Assembly: GCA_934155265.1 (NCBI GenBank)
Contig: CAKPGU010000006.1
Span: 16,604-80,603 of the forward strand
Source: an uncultured Clostridia bacterium
GTDB taxonomy: Bacteria; Bacillota; Clostridia; TANB77; CAG-508
Direction of reading: 5' to 3'
DNA: 64,000 nt
Below are positions 25,430-34,430 of this stretch, piece after piece. Position numbers and translations under genes: made by a program. Within the stretch, counting starts at the first letter, position 1; each line of letters begins with the position of its first letter. The notes under the pieces were generated by a model. The model worked only from the letters and a program-made list of their open reading frames with translations. It was not told the origin of the DNA and did not search any database.

Positions 25430-27265
25430 ATGAAACATCAAATAACACAAATTGCAACTACTGAAGATGGAGCAATTTTTAAAGTATCTATTAGAATTCC
25501 ATTTGAAATGGGATGGATAGAGCGGGTAAAATTTTCAGTTGTATCATTTGAAAAAAAAGATGCATATCAGATGAAACACGTAAAAAATGATAATGATTAC
25601 GCGTATTTTGAAACCACAGTTATGCTTGAAAACAGAGCATTATACCAGTATTATTTCTCTTTTGAGGCAAACGGAAAGTTCCAGTATTATAAGAAGAAAA
25701 ATATTACAGGAGATACTAGTTTAACCAAAGAAGAATATTGGAAAATGTCTGTTGGATTTGATGTACCTGAATGGGCAAAAGGAGCAAATATGTATCATAT
25801 CTTTGTTGACAGATATCGTAAAAGTAAAGATATGAAAAAAGAACCAATGCAAAGAAGAACACTTCATGAAAATTGGGATGAACAACTAGTTCTTGGACCA
25901 GATGAAAATGGACTTTGGAATGTTGACTTTTATGGAGGGGACTTAAAAGGAATAGAAGAAACATTAAGATATATAAAAAAACTTGGTATTGATATTTTAT
26001 ACCTTAGTCCTATTGTAAGAAGTCAATCAAATCATAGATATGATACAGCAGATTACGAAAATGTAGACCCATATGTTGGAACAAATGAGATGTTAAAAAG
26101 TTTGTGTGACAGTGCACATCAAATTGGAATGAAAATTATTCTTGATGCTGTATTTAATCACACAGGTGATGATAGTGTATATTTCAATAAATATGGTACA
26201 TTTAATACTGTTGGCGCATATCAAAGTACAGAGTCTCCATATTATAGTTTTTACAGAAGAGAATGTATTCGTGGACAACATGAATTTTCATATTGGTGGG
26301 GGATGCCAAATCTTCCGGTATGTGATGGAAATTCGAAAAAGTGGAGAGATTTCATTTTAGGAGAAGGAGGAGTAATTGACAAGTGGTTTGCACTTGGAAT
26401 TGATGGATTACGTCTTGATGTAGCTGATGAACTTACAGATGACTTTATTAAAGAGATTCATAAATCAGTAAAGCGCAATAAGGCAGATGGATTTATCTTA
26501 GGAGAAGTCTGGAAAAATCCTATGAGAATGAATAGAGGATATATCAGTTCAGGAAAAAGTATGCATTCAGTGATGAATTATCTTATAGTTGATGCATTAA
26601 TTAGATACTATAAGTATTGTGATACTGGAAAACTTCATAATATTTTAAAAGAAATTTTGTCTGAATATCCAGAAGAAACAATTCAAACACTGATGAATTT
26701 TACATCAACACATGATATTTCACGTGCAATTGAAATTTTTGGATGCAATGTTTTTCAGCAATATGGTGAATGGGCATGGAATTTACAAAATGATAACTTA
26801 GAATGGATAAGAAATCACAAGATGAGCAGAGAAGAATACAAATATGGAAAAATGGTATATAAATCATATGCTATTTCATTAGCTTTTTTACCAGGGATTT
26901 TTTCTATCTTCTATGGAGATGAAGTTGGAACTCAGGGAATAGGAAACCTTGAGAATAGGACACCATATCCATGGAATCATATGGATAAAGATTTATTAAA
27001 ATTCTTTAGAAAATTAGGAAAAATACGTAAACAAGAGCAATTTTTAAGAACTGCAGAAATCAAAATCGTGAAAATTGATGATGAACAGTTTGTATATGAA
27101 AGATATGATGAAAACAATAAAATACTTGTAGCTACAAGCAGAACGCATCGGATAAGTAATTTATATTTGCCAAATGAATATGAGAATGCTGAAATACTAT
27201 TTAAAATCAAAGAAAGCAATAAACATCAGTTGTCACCTTTTGGTGCTATTGCAATTAAAAAGTAA
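25430..27265 (+). CDS. GH13 alpha-amylase family protein (neopullulanase/cyclomaltodextrinase type)
   Basis: 611 residues from the ATG at 25430 behind AGAAGGGGG. An N-terminal beta domain (1-115, CBM34-like) precedes the TIM barrel with catalytic D330 (GLRLDVADE), E359 (LGEVW) and D429 (STHDISRA). The absence of a signal peptide and the N-domain suggest intracellular breakdown of maltodextrins or cyclodextrins (subfamily 20). A malQ-type gene lies 12 kb downstream, so both may serve storage or imported alpha-glucans. Confidence 0.92.
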   Translation: MKHQITQIATTEDGAIFKVSIRIPFEMGWIERVKFSVVSFEKKDAYQMKHVKNDNDYAYFETTVMLENRALYQYYFSFEANGKFQYYKKKNITGDTSLTKEEYWKMSVGFDVPEWAKGANMYHIFVDRYRKSKDMKKEPMQRRTLHENWDEQLVLGPDENGLWNVDFYGGDLKGIEETLRYIKKLGIDILYLSPIVRSQSNHRYDTADYENVDPYVGTNEMLKSLCDSAHQIGMKIILDAVFNHTGDDSVYFNKYGTFNTVGAYQSTESPYYSFYRRECIRGQHEFSYWWGMPNLPVCDGNSKKWRDFILGEGGVIDKWFALGIDGLRLDVADELTDDFIKEIHKSVKRNKADGFILGEVWKNPMRMNRGYISSGKSMHSVMNYLIVDALIRYYKYCDTGKLHNILKEILSEYPEETIQTLMNFTSTHDISRAIEIFGCNVFQQYGEWAWNLQNDNLEWIRNHKMSREEYKYGKMVYKSYAISLAFLPGIFSIFYGDEVGTQGIGNLENRTPYPWNHMDKDLLKFFRKLGKIRKQEQFLRTAEIKIVKIDDEQFVYERYDENNKILVATSRTHRISNLYLPNEYENAEILFKIKESNKHQLSPFGAIAIKK

Positions 27266-27275
27266 TAAATGTTTC

Positions 27276-27309
27276 AAAGGGAGGAGATTCTAAAATAGAA
27301 CTCCTCTTT
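27276..27309 (+). terminator. Intrinsic terminator
   Basis: AAAGGGAGGAG pairs with CTCCTCTTT (one bulge), with an inner TTCT/AGAA extension. Confidence 0.7.
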
Positions 27310-27326
27310 AAAATTTTAAAAAAAGA

Positions 27327-27354
27327 TTGAAAAAATATGCATAAATGATATAAT
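27327..27354 (+). promoter_or_regulatory. SigA-type promoter
   Basis: TTGAAA at 27327 and TATAAT at 27349, 16-bp spacer, upstream of the phosphatase-J protein-SDR genes. Confidence 0.65.
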
Positions 27355-27411
27355 AAAAAAGGATAATAATTTCAAAAGAAAGAAGTTTTTATTACGGAGG
27401 AGTGAATTTTG

Positions 27412-27951
27412 ATGAAAATCTATTATGTAAGACATGGCCAGACTGACTGGAATTTGGCAAAAAAAATGCAAGGTGGAGGAACTGAAAAAGCATTAAATGA
27501 AACTGGAATTAATCAAGCAAATCAAACTAGAGAAGAATTAGAAAATGTAGAATATGATATAGTAATATGTTCTCCAATGCATAGAGCAAAACAAACAGCA
27601 GAAATAATTAATAAAAACAAAGATATTCAAACAATAACAGATGAAAGAATAAGAGAAAGAAAATTAGGAAAATTAGAAGGTCATGAGATAACAGAGGAAA
27701 TAGAACATCAAATATGGGACTATGATTTGAACTATCAAATCCCAGATGGTGAAAATTTGCATGATTTTGAAAAAAGAATATTGGAATTTTTCGAAGATAT
27801 AAAGAAGAAGTATCCTGATAAAACAGTATTAATAGTTGCACATGGAGGAGTTGCTAAAGTTATAAAAGCTCATCTTTATGGAATGCCAGAAAGTAGAAAT
27901 TTGTCAGACATATCAATGAAAAATTGTGAAATTATAGAGGCAGAAATATAA
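27412..27951 (+). CDS. Histidine phosphatase (phosphoglycerate mutase-like)
   Basis: 179 residues from the ATG at 27412 (ACGGAGGAG upstream). RHGQTDWN contains the phospho-accepting His; RERKLGKLEG and VAHGGVAKV complete the histidine phosphatase active site. Members include CobC-like, GpmB-like and broad-specificity phosphatases; sequence alone does not give the substrate. Its stop is 36 bases before the J-domain gene. Confidence 0.92.
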   Translation: MKIYYVRHGQTDWNLAKKMQGGGTEKALNETGINQANQTREELENVEYDIVICSPMHRAKQTAEIINKNKDIQTITDERIRERKLGKLEGHEITEEIEHQIWDYDLNYQIPDGENLHDFEKRILEFFEDIKKKYPDKTVLIVAHGGVAKVIKAHLYGMPESRNLSDISMKNCEIIEAEI

Positions 27952-27987
27952 AAAAGTATCTTATATAAATATAGAATGGAGAAAAAA

Positions 27988-28713
27988 GTGAAAAATTATT
28001 ATGAAATACTAGAAGTAGACTCAAAGGCATCACCAGAAGTAATAGAAAAAGCATACAAAACACTAGTAAAAAAGTATCATCCGGACTTGCAAAATGGAAT
28101 AAATAAAAATGAATATGAAGAAAAGATGAAAGAAATAAATGAAGCCTATTCCGTATTGACAGATGACTATAAAAAAACAACATATGACGAACAATTAAAG
28201 AAAACGATGATATCAAGAGAAGAATATGAAAAAGCCATACATGAAAATGAAATGCTAAGGGATGAATTAGAAAGAAATGCTACATCAAATATAAATGAAA
28301 ATCAATTTAATAATAATGTTAGTAATAACTATAACCAGAATCATGTGCAAAATAGAGAATACGATAATTTTAAAGATGGAAATACAATAACAAATATGGG
28401 AAAAATATTACAAGACGAAATAAAAAGGGCAACAGAGCAAGCATATAATAAGGCATATGAGGATGCTTATATACAAGATATGAAAAATAGAGGGTATAAA
28501 ATTAGATACAAACATGATTTTAAATATTATCTAAAACTTGTTGGTTGTATTTTAGTTGTTATATTAGTATTTATAATCATTTATCAAATACCAATAGTAA
28601 AAAATTTCTTTATCGAATTATATGATGAGAACATATTTTTTAAGATAATTATTAATATATTTAGAGCCTTTATAAATGTATTTAAAAATACTTTTTCAGC
28701 AAAACTTTGGTAA
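27988..28713 (+). CDS. Membrane-anchored J-domain protein
   Basis: 241 residues from the GTG at 27988; GGAG six bases upstream overlaps an in-frame ATG at 27976, and the resulting start MKNYYEILEVD matches J domains. HPD at residues 31-33 is the DnaK-stimulating motif. There is no Gly/Phe region or zinc finger, so this is a class C co-chaperone. A polar middle is followed by a membrane helix (about 172-195) and a short amphipathic end. It probably recruits DnaK to the membrane. Confidence 0.85.
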   Translation: MKNYYEILEVDSKASPEVIEKAYKTLVKKYHPDLQNGINKNEYEEKMKEINEAYSVLTDDYKKTTYDEQLKKTMISREEYEKAIHENEMLRDELERNATSNINENQFNNNVSNNYNQNHVQNREYDNFKDGNTITNMGKILQDEIKRATEQAYNKAYEDAYIQDMKNRGYKIRYKHDFKYYLKLVGCILVVILVFIIIYQIPIVKNFFIELYDENIFFKIIINIFRAFINVFKNTFSAKLW

Positions 28714-28742
28714 AAGCATTATAAATGAAAGGAATGATAAGT

Positions 28743-29486
28743 ATGAAGGCATTAATAACAGGTGCATCTTCTGGTATAGGAAGAGATATTGCGAGAGAGC
28801 TAAGTAAAAAGGGATACGATTTAATATTGGTTGCAAGAGATATAGATAAATTGAATGAATTACAAAGTGAATTAAAAACAAATTCTGATGTAGTATGTAT
28901 GGATGTATCTAAGGCAGAAAATTGTAAGGAATTGCATGATAAATATAATGATATAGATATACTTGTAAACAATGCGGGGTTTGGAGATTGTGGATATTTC
29001 GACAAAACTGATATAGAAAAAGAATTGCAAATGATAAATACAAATATTGTAGGATATCATGTTTTAACTAAACTATATTTACAAGATATGAAAAAAAAGA
29101 ACAGCGGAAAAATTTTAAATGTTGCATCAATTGCAGGATTTATGCCTGGTCCATTGATGGCTACATATTATTCAACAAAGGCTTATGTTGTTAGAATTTC
29201 TGAAGCAATTAGAGAGGAATTAAGACGAGAAAAATCAAATGTGCAAATAAGCATTTTGTGTCCAGGTCCTGTTAATACAAATTTTAATAAAGTGGCAGAT
29301 GTACAATTTGCATTAAAAGGTTTAAGCAGTGAATATGTTGCAAAATATGCAATAGAAAAATTGTTTAAAGGAAAGTTTTATATTGTTCCAGGATGGAAAA
29401 TTAGATTGGCTAGATTTGGCGCTAAAATTGCTCCAAATAATCTTGTTGCTAAGATTTGTTATAATATGCAGAGAAGAAAAATATAA
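28743..29486 (+). CDS. Short-chain dehydrogenase/reductase
   Basis: 247 residues from the ATG at 28743 (GAAAGGAA upstream). TGASSGIG is the Rossmann glycine motif, NNAGFG the NAG motif, and Y-x-x-x-K in YYSTKAYVV the catalytic pair. The C-terminus (PGWKIRLARFGAKIAPNN) is basic and resembles the DltE/YqjQ-like branch of classical SDRs. NAD(P)-dependent; substrate unknown. Confidence 0.92.
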   Translation: MKALITGASSGIGRDIARELSKKGYDLILVARDIDKLNELQSELKTNSDVVCMDVSKAENCKELHDKYNDIDILVNNAGFGDCGYFDKTDIEKELQMINTNIVGYHVLTKLYLQDMKKKNSGKILNVASIAGFMPGPLMATYYSTKAYVVRISEAIREELRREKSNVQISILCPGPVNTNFNKVADVQFALKGLSSEYVAKYAIEKLFKGKFYIVPGWKIRLARFGAKIAPNNLVAKICYNMQRRKI

Positions 29487-29494
29487 AATATATA

Positions 29495-29531
29495 AAAAGA
29501 ATTTATACTGTAAAAGGTATGAATTTTTTTT
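29495..29531 (+). terminator. Intrinsic terminator
   Basis: AAAAGAATTTATAC pairs with GTATGAATTTTTTT (one mismatch), ending in T8. Confidence 0.75.
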
Positions 29532-29564
29532 GTTTTAATATAATAAACATGAGGAGGAATATCA

Positions 29565-30158
29565 ATGATAAAAGTAAAAGAATTACCATATCCGTTAGAT
29601 GCGTTAGAACCATATTATAATAAAGAAACTTTAGATATTCATTATAATATTTTATATAAAGGATATGTTGATAATACAAATAAAACACAAGAAAAATTAG
29701 ACAAAGCAAGAAAAACAGGAGAATTTGCAAATATAAAATGTTTAGAAAAAGATTTAAGCTTTTTTGGGTCTGGTGTAATATTACATGAGTTATTTTTTTA
29801 CAATATGGGACCTGCAATTCCAACAAGTCCTAGTAATGAATTAATGGAGCAAATAATAAAAGATTTTGGAAGTTATGAGAAGTTCAAAGAGCAATTTACA
29901 GAAAGTAGTAAAGTTGTAGAGGCATCAGGTTGGAATTTATTAGTATGGGTTCCTGATTTTTGCAAATTAGAAATTTTGCAATGTGAGAAACATCAAAATT
30001 TAACTTTATGGGGATGCAAACCCTTACTTGTTTTAGATATGTGGGAACATTCATATTTTTTACAATACAAGACTAAAAGACCTGATTATATTAATGCATT
30101 TTGGAATATAGTAAATTTGAATGAAGTGAATAAAAGGTTTAAAAAAATAGCCATTTAA
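29565..30158 (+). CDS. Superoxide dismutase, Fe/Mn family
   Basis: 197 residues. The four metal ligands of the family are placed as expected: His near residue 26 (DIHYNILYKGYVDN), His in GVILHELFFYNMG, and Asp plus His in VLDMWEHSYFLQY. It converts superoxide to hydrogen peroxide and oxygen. The protein is a divergent member, as often seen in clostridia; metal choice cannot be read from sequence. GAGGAGG precedes the ATG and a terminator follows, so it is monocistronic. Confidence 0.92.
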   Translation: MIKVKELPYPLDALEPYYNKETLDIHYNILYKGYVDNTNKTQEKLDKARKTGEFANIKCLEKDLSFFGSGVILHELFFYNMGPAIPTSPSNELMEQIIKDFGSYEKFKEQFTESSKVVEASGWNLLVWVPDFCKLEILQCEKHQNLTLWGCKPLLVLDMWEHSYFLQYKTKRPDYINAFWNIVNLNEVNKRFKKIAI

Positions 30159-30183
30159 CATTATTGTTGAATGGTTATTTTTT
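30144..30183 (+). terminator. Intrinsic terminator overlapping the SOD stop codon
   Basis: AAAATAGCCATTTAACA pairs with TTGAATGGTTATTTTTT. Confidence 0.8.
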
Positions 30184-30230
30184 ATTAATTATTATAGGAT
30201 AATAGTTTTGATTTATTTTTAACAAATTTA

Positions 30231-30259
30231 TTGACAAAAACATATAATAGTGTTAGTAT
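30231..30259 (+). promoter_or_regulatory. SigA-type promoter of the metal-resistance operon
   Basis: TTGACA at 30231 and TAGTAT at 30254, 17-bp spacer; predicted transcription start near 30266, immediately before the operator. Confidence 0.75.
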
Positions 30260-30270
30260 GAAAATGTAAA

Positions 30271-30292
30271 CATATGAACAATTATTCATATG
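30271..30292. promoter_or_regulatory. ArsR/SmtB-type operator
   Basis: Perfect inverted repeat CATATGAA, 6-bp spacer, TTCATATG, placed at about +5 of the predicted transcript. The ATATGAA/TTCATAT arms resemble known CadC/CzrA/SmtB-type sites. Confidence 0.8.
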
Positions 30293-30349
30293 ATAACATA
30301 TAATAGAGAGATAAAATATAAATTTACATATAGAAAAGAAGGTGGAAGT

Positions 30350-30700
30350 ATGGAAGATGGAGCAATCGATATAGAAAAGGTAAATAAAATAAAAAAAGTA
30401 ATGCCAAGCGATGATTTATTATTTGATATAGCAGAAGTTTTTAAAGTATTTGGAGATACAACAAGAATGAAGATAATAAGTGCATTACTAGAATCAGAAT
30501 TATGTGTAGGAGATATATCAGAAATAACAAATTCAACGCAATCTGCAATATCTCATCAATTAAGAGTTTTAAAACAAGCGAAATTAGTTAAATTTAGAAA
30601 AGAGGGAAAAACAGTTTATTATTCTTTAGATGATGAACACATTTCAGAGATGTATGAATTAGCTAAAAAACACATAGAAGAAAGTTATGAACATAGATAA
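30350..30700 (+). CDS. ArsR/SmtB-family metal-sensing repressor
   Basis: 116 residues from the ATG at 30350 (AGAAGGTGG upstream). Winged helix-turn-helix with FKVFGDTTRMKIISAL and STQSAISHQLRVLK. At the C-terminus D-x-H and H+13 (DDEHISEMYELAKKHIEE) reproduce three of the four alpha-5 ligands of CzrA-type zinc sensors; the fourth His is Glu here. ELCVGDIS retains only one of CadC's cysteines. A Zn-type sensor is therefore more likely than Cd/Pb. It should repress its own operon through the palindrome just upstream. Confidence 0.9.
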   Translation: MEDGAIDIEKVNKIKKVMPSDDLLFDIAEVFKVFGDTTRMKIISALLESELCVGDISEITNSTQSAISHQLRVLKQAKLVKFRKEGKTVYYSLDDEHISEMYELAKKHIEESYEHR

Positions 30701-30715
30701 GGCAAATGTAAAAAA

Positions 30716-30768
30716 TGTACCCGGTCCCAAATTTAAAAAATTAAAATAGTAAAAAATGTACCCGGTCC
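30716..30768. repeat. ACCGGGTAC repeat pair (reverse orientation)
   Basis: Two TGTACCCGGTCC copies at 30716-30727 and 30757-30768, 41 bp apart, inserted between the repressor and ATPase genes of one operon. Confidence 0.85.
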
Positions 30769-30799
30769 AAAATTCACATTTTAGGAAGGAATGATGAAT

Positions 30800-32896
30800 A
30801 TGAAAAGATATGAATTTATATTAAAAGATTTAGATTGTGCAGCATGTGCAAATGAAATACAAGAAAAATTAGCGAAGAATCCCAAATTACACAATGTAAA
30901 TGTTAATTTTGCAAAACTAAAATTAACATATGAAACTGATGAGGTATCTGTTGAAGAAGTAAGAAAGGCTGTATTAGAACAAGAGCCAGATGTTGAAATG
31001 ATAGATGCTTCTTTAGAAAATTCAGAACAAAAGGAAGAAAAATCGACTATGATGAGCCAAATTGGTAGATTAGTTATAGGAATTGCAATTGCATTTATAG
31101 GAATGTACGCAAAATTACCAGCAACTATTTCTACGGTTTTAATTATAGTTGGTTATGCTATTTTGTTATATAGAACAGCTAAAAATGCTATAAAAATGCT
31201 TTTTAAAAGTAAAAAGATAAACGAGAATTTCTTGATAACAATTTCATGTATTGGTGCTTATTTAGTTGGAGAACATCTAGAGGGATTAATGGTTATAATT
31301 TTATATGAAATTGGAAAAATACTAGAAGAAAAATCAATTAATAAGAGTAGAAAATCAATAAAAGATTTAATGAATATTAAACCTGAATATGCAAATTTAA
31401 AAATTGAAAATGATATAAAGCAAGTTTCACCAGAAGAAGTAAAAATTGGAGATATTATATTAGTTAAAGAAGGAGAGAAAGTTCCACTAGATGGAATTGT
31501 TACAAAAGGTAATGCAGATTTAAATACAGCTTCATTAACAGGTGAAAGCAAATTATCACAAGTTAAAGAAGGAAAAAATGTACTTTCTGGAAGTATTGTT
31601 GTAGATGGAATGATAGAAGTAAAAGTAACAGAAAAATACGAAAATTCAACAGTTAGCAGAATTTTAGACTTGGTAGAAAATGCAACTGACAAAAAAGCTA
31701 AGACAGAAACATTTGTAAATAAGGCATCTTCAATTTATACACCAATAGTTATTGGATTAGCAGCAATTGTAGCAATATTTTTACCATTATTTACAAAGAT
31801 ACCTTATGTTGGAAACAATGGAAGTATTTATAGAGCATTAATATTTTTAGTAATTTCATGTCCATGTTCAATTGCAATATCAGTACCGCTTAGCTATTTT
31901 TCAGGAATAGGAAAATCTTCAAAAGAGGGTATACTAATAAAGGGAAGTGACTATATAGATGCAATTAAAGATATAAAACAAATAGTATTTGATAAAACTG
32001 GAACACTTACAAAAGGTGAATTTGAAATACAAAAAATAGAGGTACTAAGTAATTACAATGAACAAGAAGTATTAAAATATGCAGCAATGGGAGAAAGATT
32101 TTCAAATCACCCAATTGCAAAATCAATAATAAAAGCTAATAAAGTTGACGTTGACAATGTAGAGGTTCAAGATTTCAAGGAAATTGCAGGAAAAGGATTA
32201 AGCTATCAATATGATGGAAAAATTATATTAGTTGGAAATTCAACATTAGTAAATGACGAAAATAAAGTTGATGATAAAGATGATACAACAAGAATTTATG
32301 TGAAAGTTGGAGATGAACTTGCGGGAATAATTTATTTAGGAGATACAATTAAAGATGGGGCTAAAGAAGCAATTAAAAAATTAAACTCACAAGGAATAAG
32401 AACAAGTATGTTCACAGGAGATAATCATAAAAATGCTGAAAAAATTGGAAAAGAATTAGGAATTCAAAATATAAAATCAGAAATGTTACCACAAGATAAG
32501 TATAATGAATTAGAAAAAATAATTAGTGCAAATACAAAAAATGATGGAAATTCAACAAATAGAAAGATTGCATTTGTAGGAGATGGAATAAATGATTCAC
32601 CAGTTTTAGCAAGAGCAGATGTTGGAATATCAATGGGTGGAGTTGGTTCAGAATCAGCAATAGAGGCATCAGATATTGTAATAATGACAGATGATGTTTC
32701 AAAAATTATAGATGCAATAAATATTTCTAAAAAAACATGTGGAATAATAAAACAAAACTTAATATTCTCAGTGGGGGTTAAGGTATTAATATTATTATTA
32801 AGTGTTTTAGGTATTAGTGGAATGTGGCAAGCAGTTTTTGCAGATGTTGGTGTTACAATTTTGACAATATTTAATACACTTAGAATTCTTAAATAA
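30800..32896 (+). CDS. P1B-type heavy-metal (Zn/Cd) exporting ATPase
   Basis: About 699 residues; the most likely start is the ATG at 30800, ten bases from AGGAAGG (30791 and 30794 are alternatives). Heavy-metal-associated domain with C13-x-x-C16 (DCAAC), membrane helices, C354-P-C356 in SCPCSIAIS, phosphorylation site D398 in DKTGTLT, and GDGINDSP hinge. Position behind an ArsR-type sensor supports ZntA/CadA-like efflux of zinc or cadmium. The final helix pair lacks an obvious copper signature. Confidence 0.92.
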   Translation: MKRYEFILKDLDCAACANEIQEKLAKNPKLHNVNVNFAKLKLTYETDEVSVEEVRKAVLEQEPDVEMIDASLENSEQKEEKSTMMSQIGRLVIGIAIAFIGMYAKLPATISTVLIIVGYAILLYRTAKNAIKMLFKSKKINENFLITISCIGAYLVGEHLEGLMVIILYEIGKILEEKSINKSRKSIKDLMNIKPEYANLKIENDIKQVSPEEVKIGDIILVKEGEKVPLDGIVTKGNADLNTASLTGESKLSQVKEGKNVLSGSIVVDGMIEVKVTEKYENSTVSRILDLVENATDKKAKTETFVNKASSIYTPIVIGLAAIVAIFLPLFTKIPYVGNNGSIYRALIFLVISCPCSIAISVPLSYFSGIGKSSKEGILIKGSDYIDAIKDIKQIVFDKTGTLTKGEFEIQKIEVLSNYNEQEVLKYAAMGERFSNHPIAKSIIKANKVDVDNVEVQDFKEIAGKGLSYQYDGKIILVGNSTLVNDENKVDDKDDTTRIYVKVGDELAGIIYLGDTIKDGAKEAIKKLNSQGIRTSMFTGDNHKNAEKIGKELGIQNIKSEMLPQDKYNELEKIISANTKNDGNSTNRKIAFVGDGINDSPVLARADVGISMGGVGSESAIEASDIVIMTDDVSKIIDAINISKKTCGIIKQNLIFSVGVKVLILLLSVLGISGMWQAVFADVGVTILTIFNTLRILK

Positions 32897-32963
32897 TTAA
32901 ATTGTTGATATTTTAAAAATTTTCTGCTAAAATAGTAACATAAATATAAAGGAGACGGAAAAG

Positions 32964-33479
32964 ATGCAGGAAAATGATATAAATATAGATATAGAAGAAA
33001 TAATAATGAAAATACATATACCAAGATGGAATGAACTACCTGAAATTGACTTATACTTAGATCAAGTAGTAAATTATTTAGAAAAATATTTATCACAATA
33101 TTCAACAAACAAAGAAGACAAAATAATAACCAAAACGATGATAAATAACTATGTAAAACAAGGAATAATGCCTGCACCTGAAAAAAAGAAATATAGCAGG
33201 TCACATATTGCATACTTAATGGTAATATGTATATTAAAACAAGTATATAGTATAAGTGATATAGGAAAATTAATATCATTAACAATACAATATTTTGAAC
33301 TAAGTAAAGCATATAACAGATTTTGTGCAAATTTTGAAATATCAGTAAAAAATGCATTTTCAAGAAAACAGTTTCCAAAGGTTGAGAAAATGACAGAAGA
33401 ACAATATCTTTTAAAAAATGTTGTTCAATCTGTTGCAGATAAATTATATGTTGAAATGAAATTTTTAAATAAAGAATAG
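32964..33479 (+). CDS. DUF1836 protein
   Basis: 171 residues with IPRWNELPEIDLYLDQVVNY, then TKTMINNYVKQGIMPAPEKKKYSRSHIAYL, the MerR-like helix-turn-helix of DUF1836 proteins common in Bacillota. It is probably a DNA-binding regulator; targets are unknown. AAGGAGA precedes the ATG. The gene lies 67 bases after the P-type ATPase, and a GGGGACACCC repeat cluster begins 4 bases after its stop. Confidence 0.88.
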   Translation: MQENDINIDIEEIIMKIHIPRWNELPEIDLYLDQVVNYLEKYLSQYSTNKEDKIITKTMINNYVKQGIMPAPEKKKYSRSHIAYLMVICILKQVYSISDIGKLISLTIQYFELSKAYNRFCANFEISVKNAFSRKQFPKVEKMTEEQYLLKNVVQSVADKLYVEMKFLNKE

Positions 33480-33483
33480 GAAA

Positions 33484-33560
33484 GGGTGTCCCCGTTGGTA
33501 AGAATTTTTACCAGTGGGGACACTCATTTTTGGTAAAAAAAATTACCAGAAGGGACACCC
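33484..33560. repeat. RAYT-family REP cluster, part 1
   Basis: GGGTGTCCCC, TTGGTAA, TTACCA and GGGGACAC form one complete hairpin; a second half-element GGTAAAAAAAATTACC with AGGGACACCC follows. Confidence 0.9.
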
Positions 33561-33601
33561 TTATAAAGAAAGAAGATGATTTATTATAAAGAATATTACA
33601 A

Positions 33602-33654
33602 AGGGTGTCCCCAGTGGTAAAAAAAATTACCATTTATGGGTGTCCCTACTGGTA
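33602..33654. repeat. RAYT-family REP cluster, part 2
   Basis: AGGGTGTCCCCAGTGGTAA, ATTACC, then GGGTGTCCC and GGTAA: the same module as at 17861-17917, same orientation. Confidence 0.9.
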
Positions 33655-33683
33655 ACTATTTGTAAATTGATAAATTAAAAAAA

Positions 33684-33716
33684 GTCACTTACTTGTCACT
33701 TTAGTCATGATACAAT
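33684..33716 (+). promoter_or_regulatory. Promoter with direct repeats, probable response-regulator site
   Basis: GTCACTT at 33684 and 33695 and GTCATGA at 33705 (spacings 11 and 10 bp) precede TACAAT at 33711. Helically phased direct repeats in the -35 region are typical sites for OmpR-family activators, and such a regulator is encoded downstream. Confidence 0.55.
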
Positions 33717-33755
33717 CTAATTACAAAATACATAAAGAAAGGAAAAAAATAAATT

Positions 33756-34428
33756 ATGGAAATATTAAGAGTTGAAAACCTAAGTAAAATTTATGGAGAA
33801 GGAATTACAAAAGTAACAGCATTAGATAATGTATCATTTACAGTAAATAAAGGAGAGTTTGTAGCAATCGTTGGAGCATCACGGAAGTGGAAAGTCTACA
33901 CTTTTACATTTAATCGGTGGTGTTGATAGGCCTACAAGTGGAAAAGTTTTTATTGATGGAAAAGACATATACAAATTCAATGATGATGAACTTGCAATTT
34001 TTAGAAGAAGGCAAGTTGGGTTAATTTATCAATTTTATAATTTAATTCCTATATTAAATGTTGAAGAAAATATTACTTTACCATTAAACTTAGATAATAG
34101 AGATGTTAATCAAAATAAATTAGATGAGCTGATTAAAGTTTTAGGATTAGAAAACAGAAGAAATCATTTACCAAATGAATTATCAGGTGGGCAACAACAA
34201 AGAACTTCTATTGGTAGGGCGATGATAACTAATCCTGCAATTATTTTAGCAGATGAACCAACAGGAAATTTGGACTCAAAGTCAAGCGATGAAATTGTTG
34301 ACTTGTTAAAAAAATCTAATAGAGATTATAAACAAACAATAATTATGATTACACATAATATGGAAATTGCTAAAATAGCAGATAGAATTATAAAAATTGA
34401 AGATGGAAAAATTGTTAAGGAGGTGTAG
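33756..34428 (+). pseudogene. ABC transporter ATP-binding protein, one-base insertion in Walker A
   Basis: The frame opens at 33756 behind AGAAAGG with MEILRVENLSKIYGEG and runs into Walker A; an extra C at 33882 breaks GASGSGKST. Deleting it gives a normal 223-residue ATPase of the LolD/MacB type with LSGGQQQRT signature, Walker B IILADEPTGNLDSK and switch His (MITHN). Without correction only a 3' part from a TTG at 33871 is open. It abuts an FtsX-like permease by 2 bases. A true frameshift would inactivate the transporter; a sequencing error is equally possible. Confidence 0.88.
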
Positions 34429-34430
34429 AA

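Noticed and set aside
32464..33378. 304-residue open frame on the minus strand
   Set aside because: It lies antisense to the P-type ATPase and DUF1836 genes, is a Leu/Tyr/Ile-rich shadow without ribosome site or domain, and the opposite strand has clear family matches.
33484..33654. Repeat cluster that could be taken for a CRISPR array
   Set aside because: The units are palindromic REP modules in mixed orientation with irregular spacing, without unique spacers of constant length and without cas genes.
33756..34428. Programmed frameshift in the ABC ATPase
   Set aside because: There is no slippery heptamer or stimulatory structure at 33882, and the shift falls inside the invariant Walker A motif, where a mixed product would be useless.
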